From: CAYNFH01 sp964396385
GTDB taxonomy: Bacteria; Armatimonadota; Chthonomonadetes; Chthonomonadales; CAJBBX01
Direction: 5' to 3'
Assembly: GCA_964396385.1 (NCBI GenBank)
Contig: CAYNFH010000110.1
Location: 1-20,873 of the forward strand
Length of the DNA stretch: 20,873 nt
Positions within the stretch are counted from its first letter, which is position 1; the number at the start of each line of letters is the position of its first letter. Below, piece after piece: positions 20,794 to 20,873 of this stretch. The position numbers and the translations under genes are program-made. The notes under the pieces are model-generated. The model saw only the letters and a list, made by a program, of their open reading frames with translations, did not search any database and was not told where the DNA came from.

Positions 20794-20873
20794 GTCCAGC
20801 CACCACGCACTGCAATTCCGGAGCTCGGGCAGAGGAGTGGGAGGCGCCGCGCGCGAAGAACACCCCGACCAAC

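Noticed and set aside
20794..20873. Last 80 bases examined for the start of another gene
   Set aside because: No start codon with a binding site or recognisable coding sequence is visible before the window ends.

Overview
The window is GC-rich bacterial DNA with short intergenic gaps, AGGAGG-type ribosome binding sites and long same-strand gene runs. It combines a SARP/BTAD–NB-ARC–TPR regulator, two c-di-GMP-I (GEMM-I) riboswitches (one directly ahead of PilX/PilW-type prepilin genes), a Gld-like ABC operon outside an AT-rich Bacteroidetes background, and many degenerate 7–8 bp tandem repeats. Together these suggest a free-living bacterium of an Armatimonadota-like lineage. That placement is an inference; Planctomycetota, Chloroflexota or Myxococcota cannot be excluded without a database search. 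I see no tRNA, rRNA, transposase, CRISPR array or phage gene.

Positions 1–4805 (minus strand) hold a four-gene operon read leftward from an extended -10 promoter (TGATATAAT, 4797–4805): GldA-like ATPase, ABC-2 permease, GldG-like auxiliary membrane protein, and a DUF4340 protein cut off by the window edge. Positions 4815–10489 (minus) hold a SARP-family regulator followed by a secreted 418-aa protein, a secreted DUF4476 protein and a possible 72-aa protein. Two near-identical promoter elements, each a direct repeat of GTGACG with an 11-bp period followed by CTAGRCT, sit about 30 bp before the 418-aa and 72-aa genes. The regulator may act on these sites.

Positions 10684–14692 are a mixed accessory stretch: a hypothetical protein, an ABC-2 ATPase with no permease beside it, a 31-codon stump of a quinone oxidoreductase that still has its promoter and ribosome binding site, an SRPBCC protein directly behind the stump, and three unrecognised genes. 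Positions 14732–17230 hold a protein-kinase-like protein divergent from a membrane HEAT-like protein, with start codons overlapping at a perfect palindrome, then a convergent gene for a six-repeat predicted beta-solenoid protein.

Positions 17240–20873 (plus strand) hold c-di-GMP riboswitch 1 with a secreted helical protein and a coupled small membrane protein, then c-di-GMP riboswitch 2 with a PilX-like and a PilW-like prepilin. This suggests that surface and pilus functions are tied to c-di-GMP.

The most unusual theme is a dispersed family of elements built from degenerate heptamers or octamers. Several are inverted arms around a centre containing TCCGGA or a related sequence. They occur between genes, against start codons, inside the variable stem of both riboswitches, and in frame inside coding sequences, most clearly at four interdomain or loop positions of the SARP regulator.
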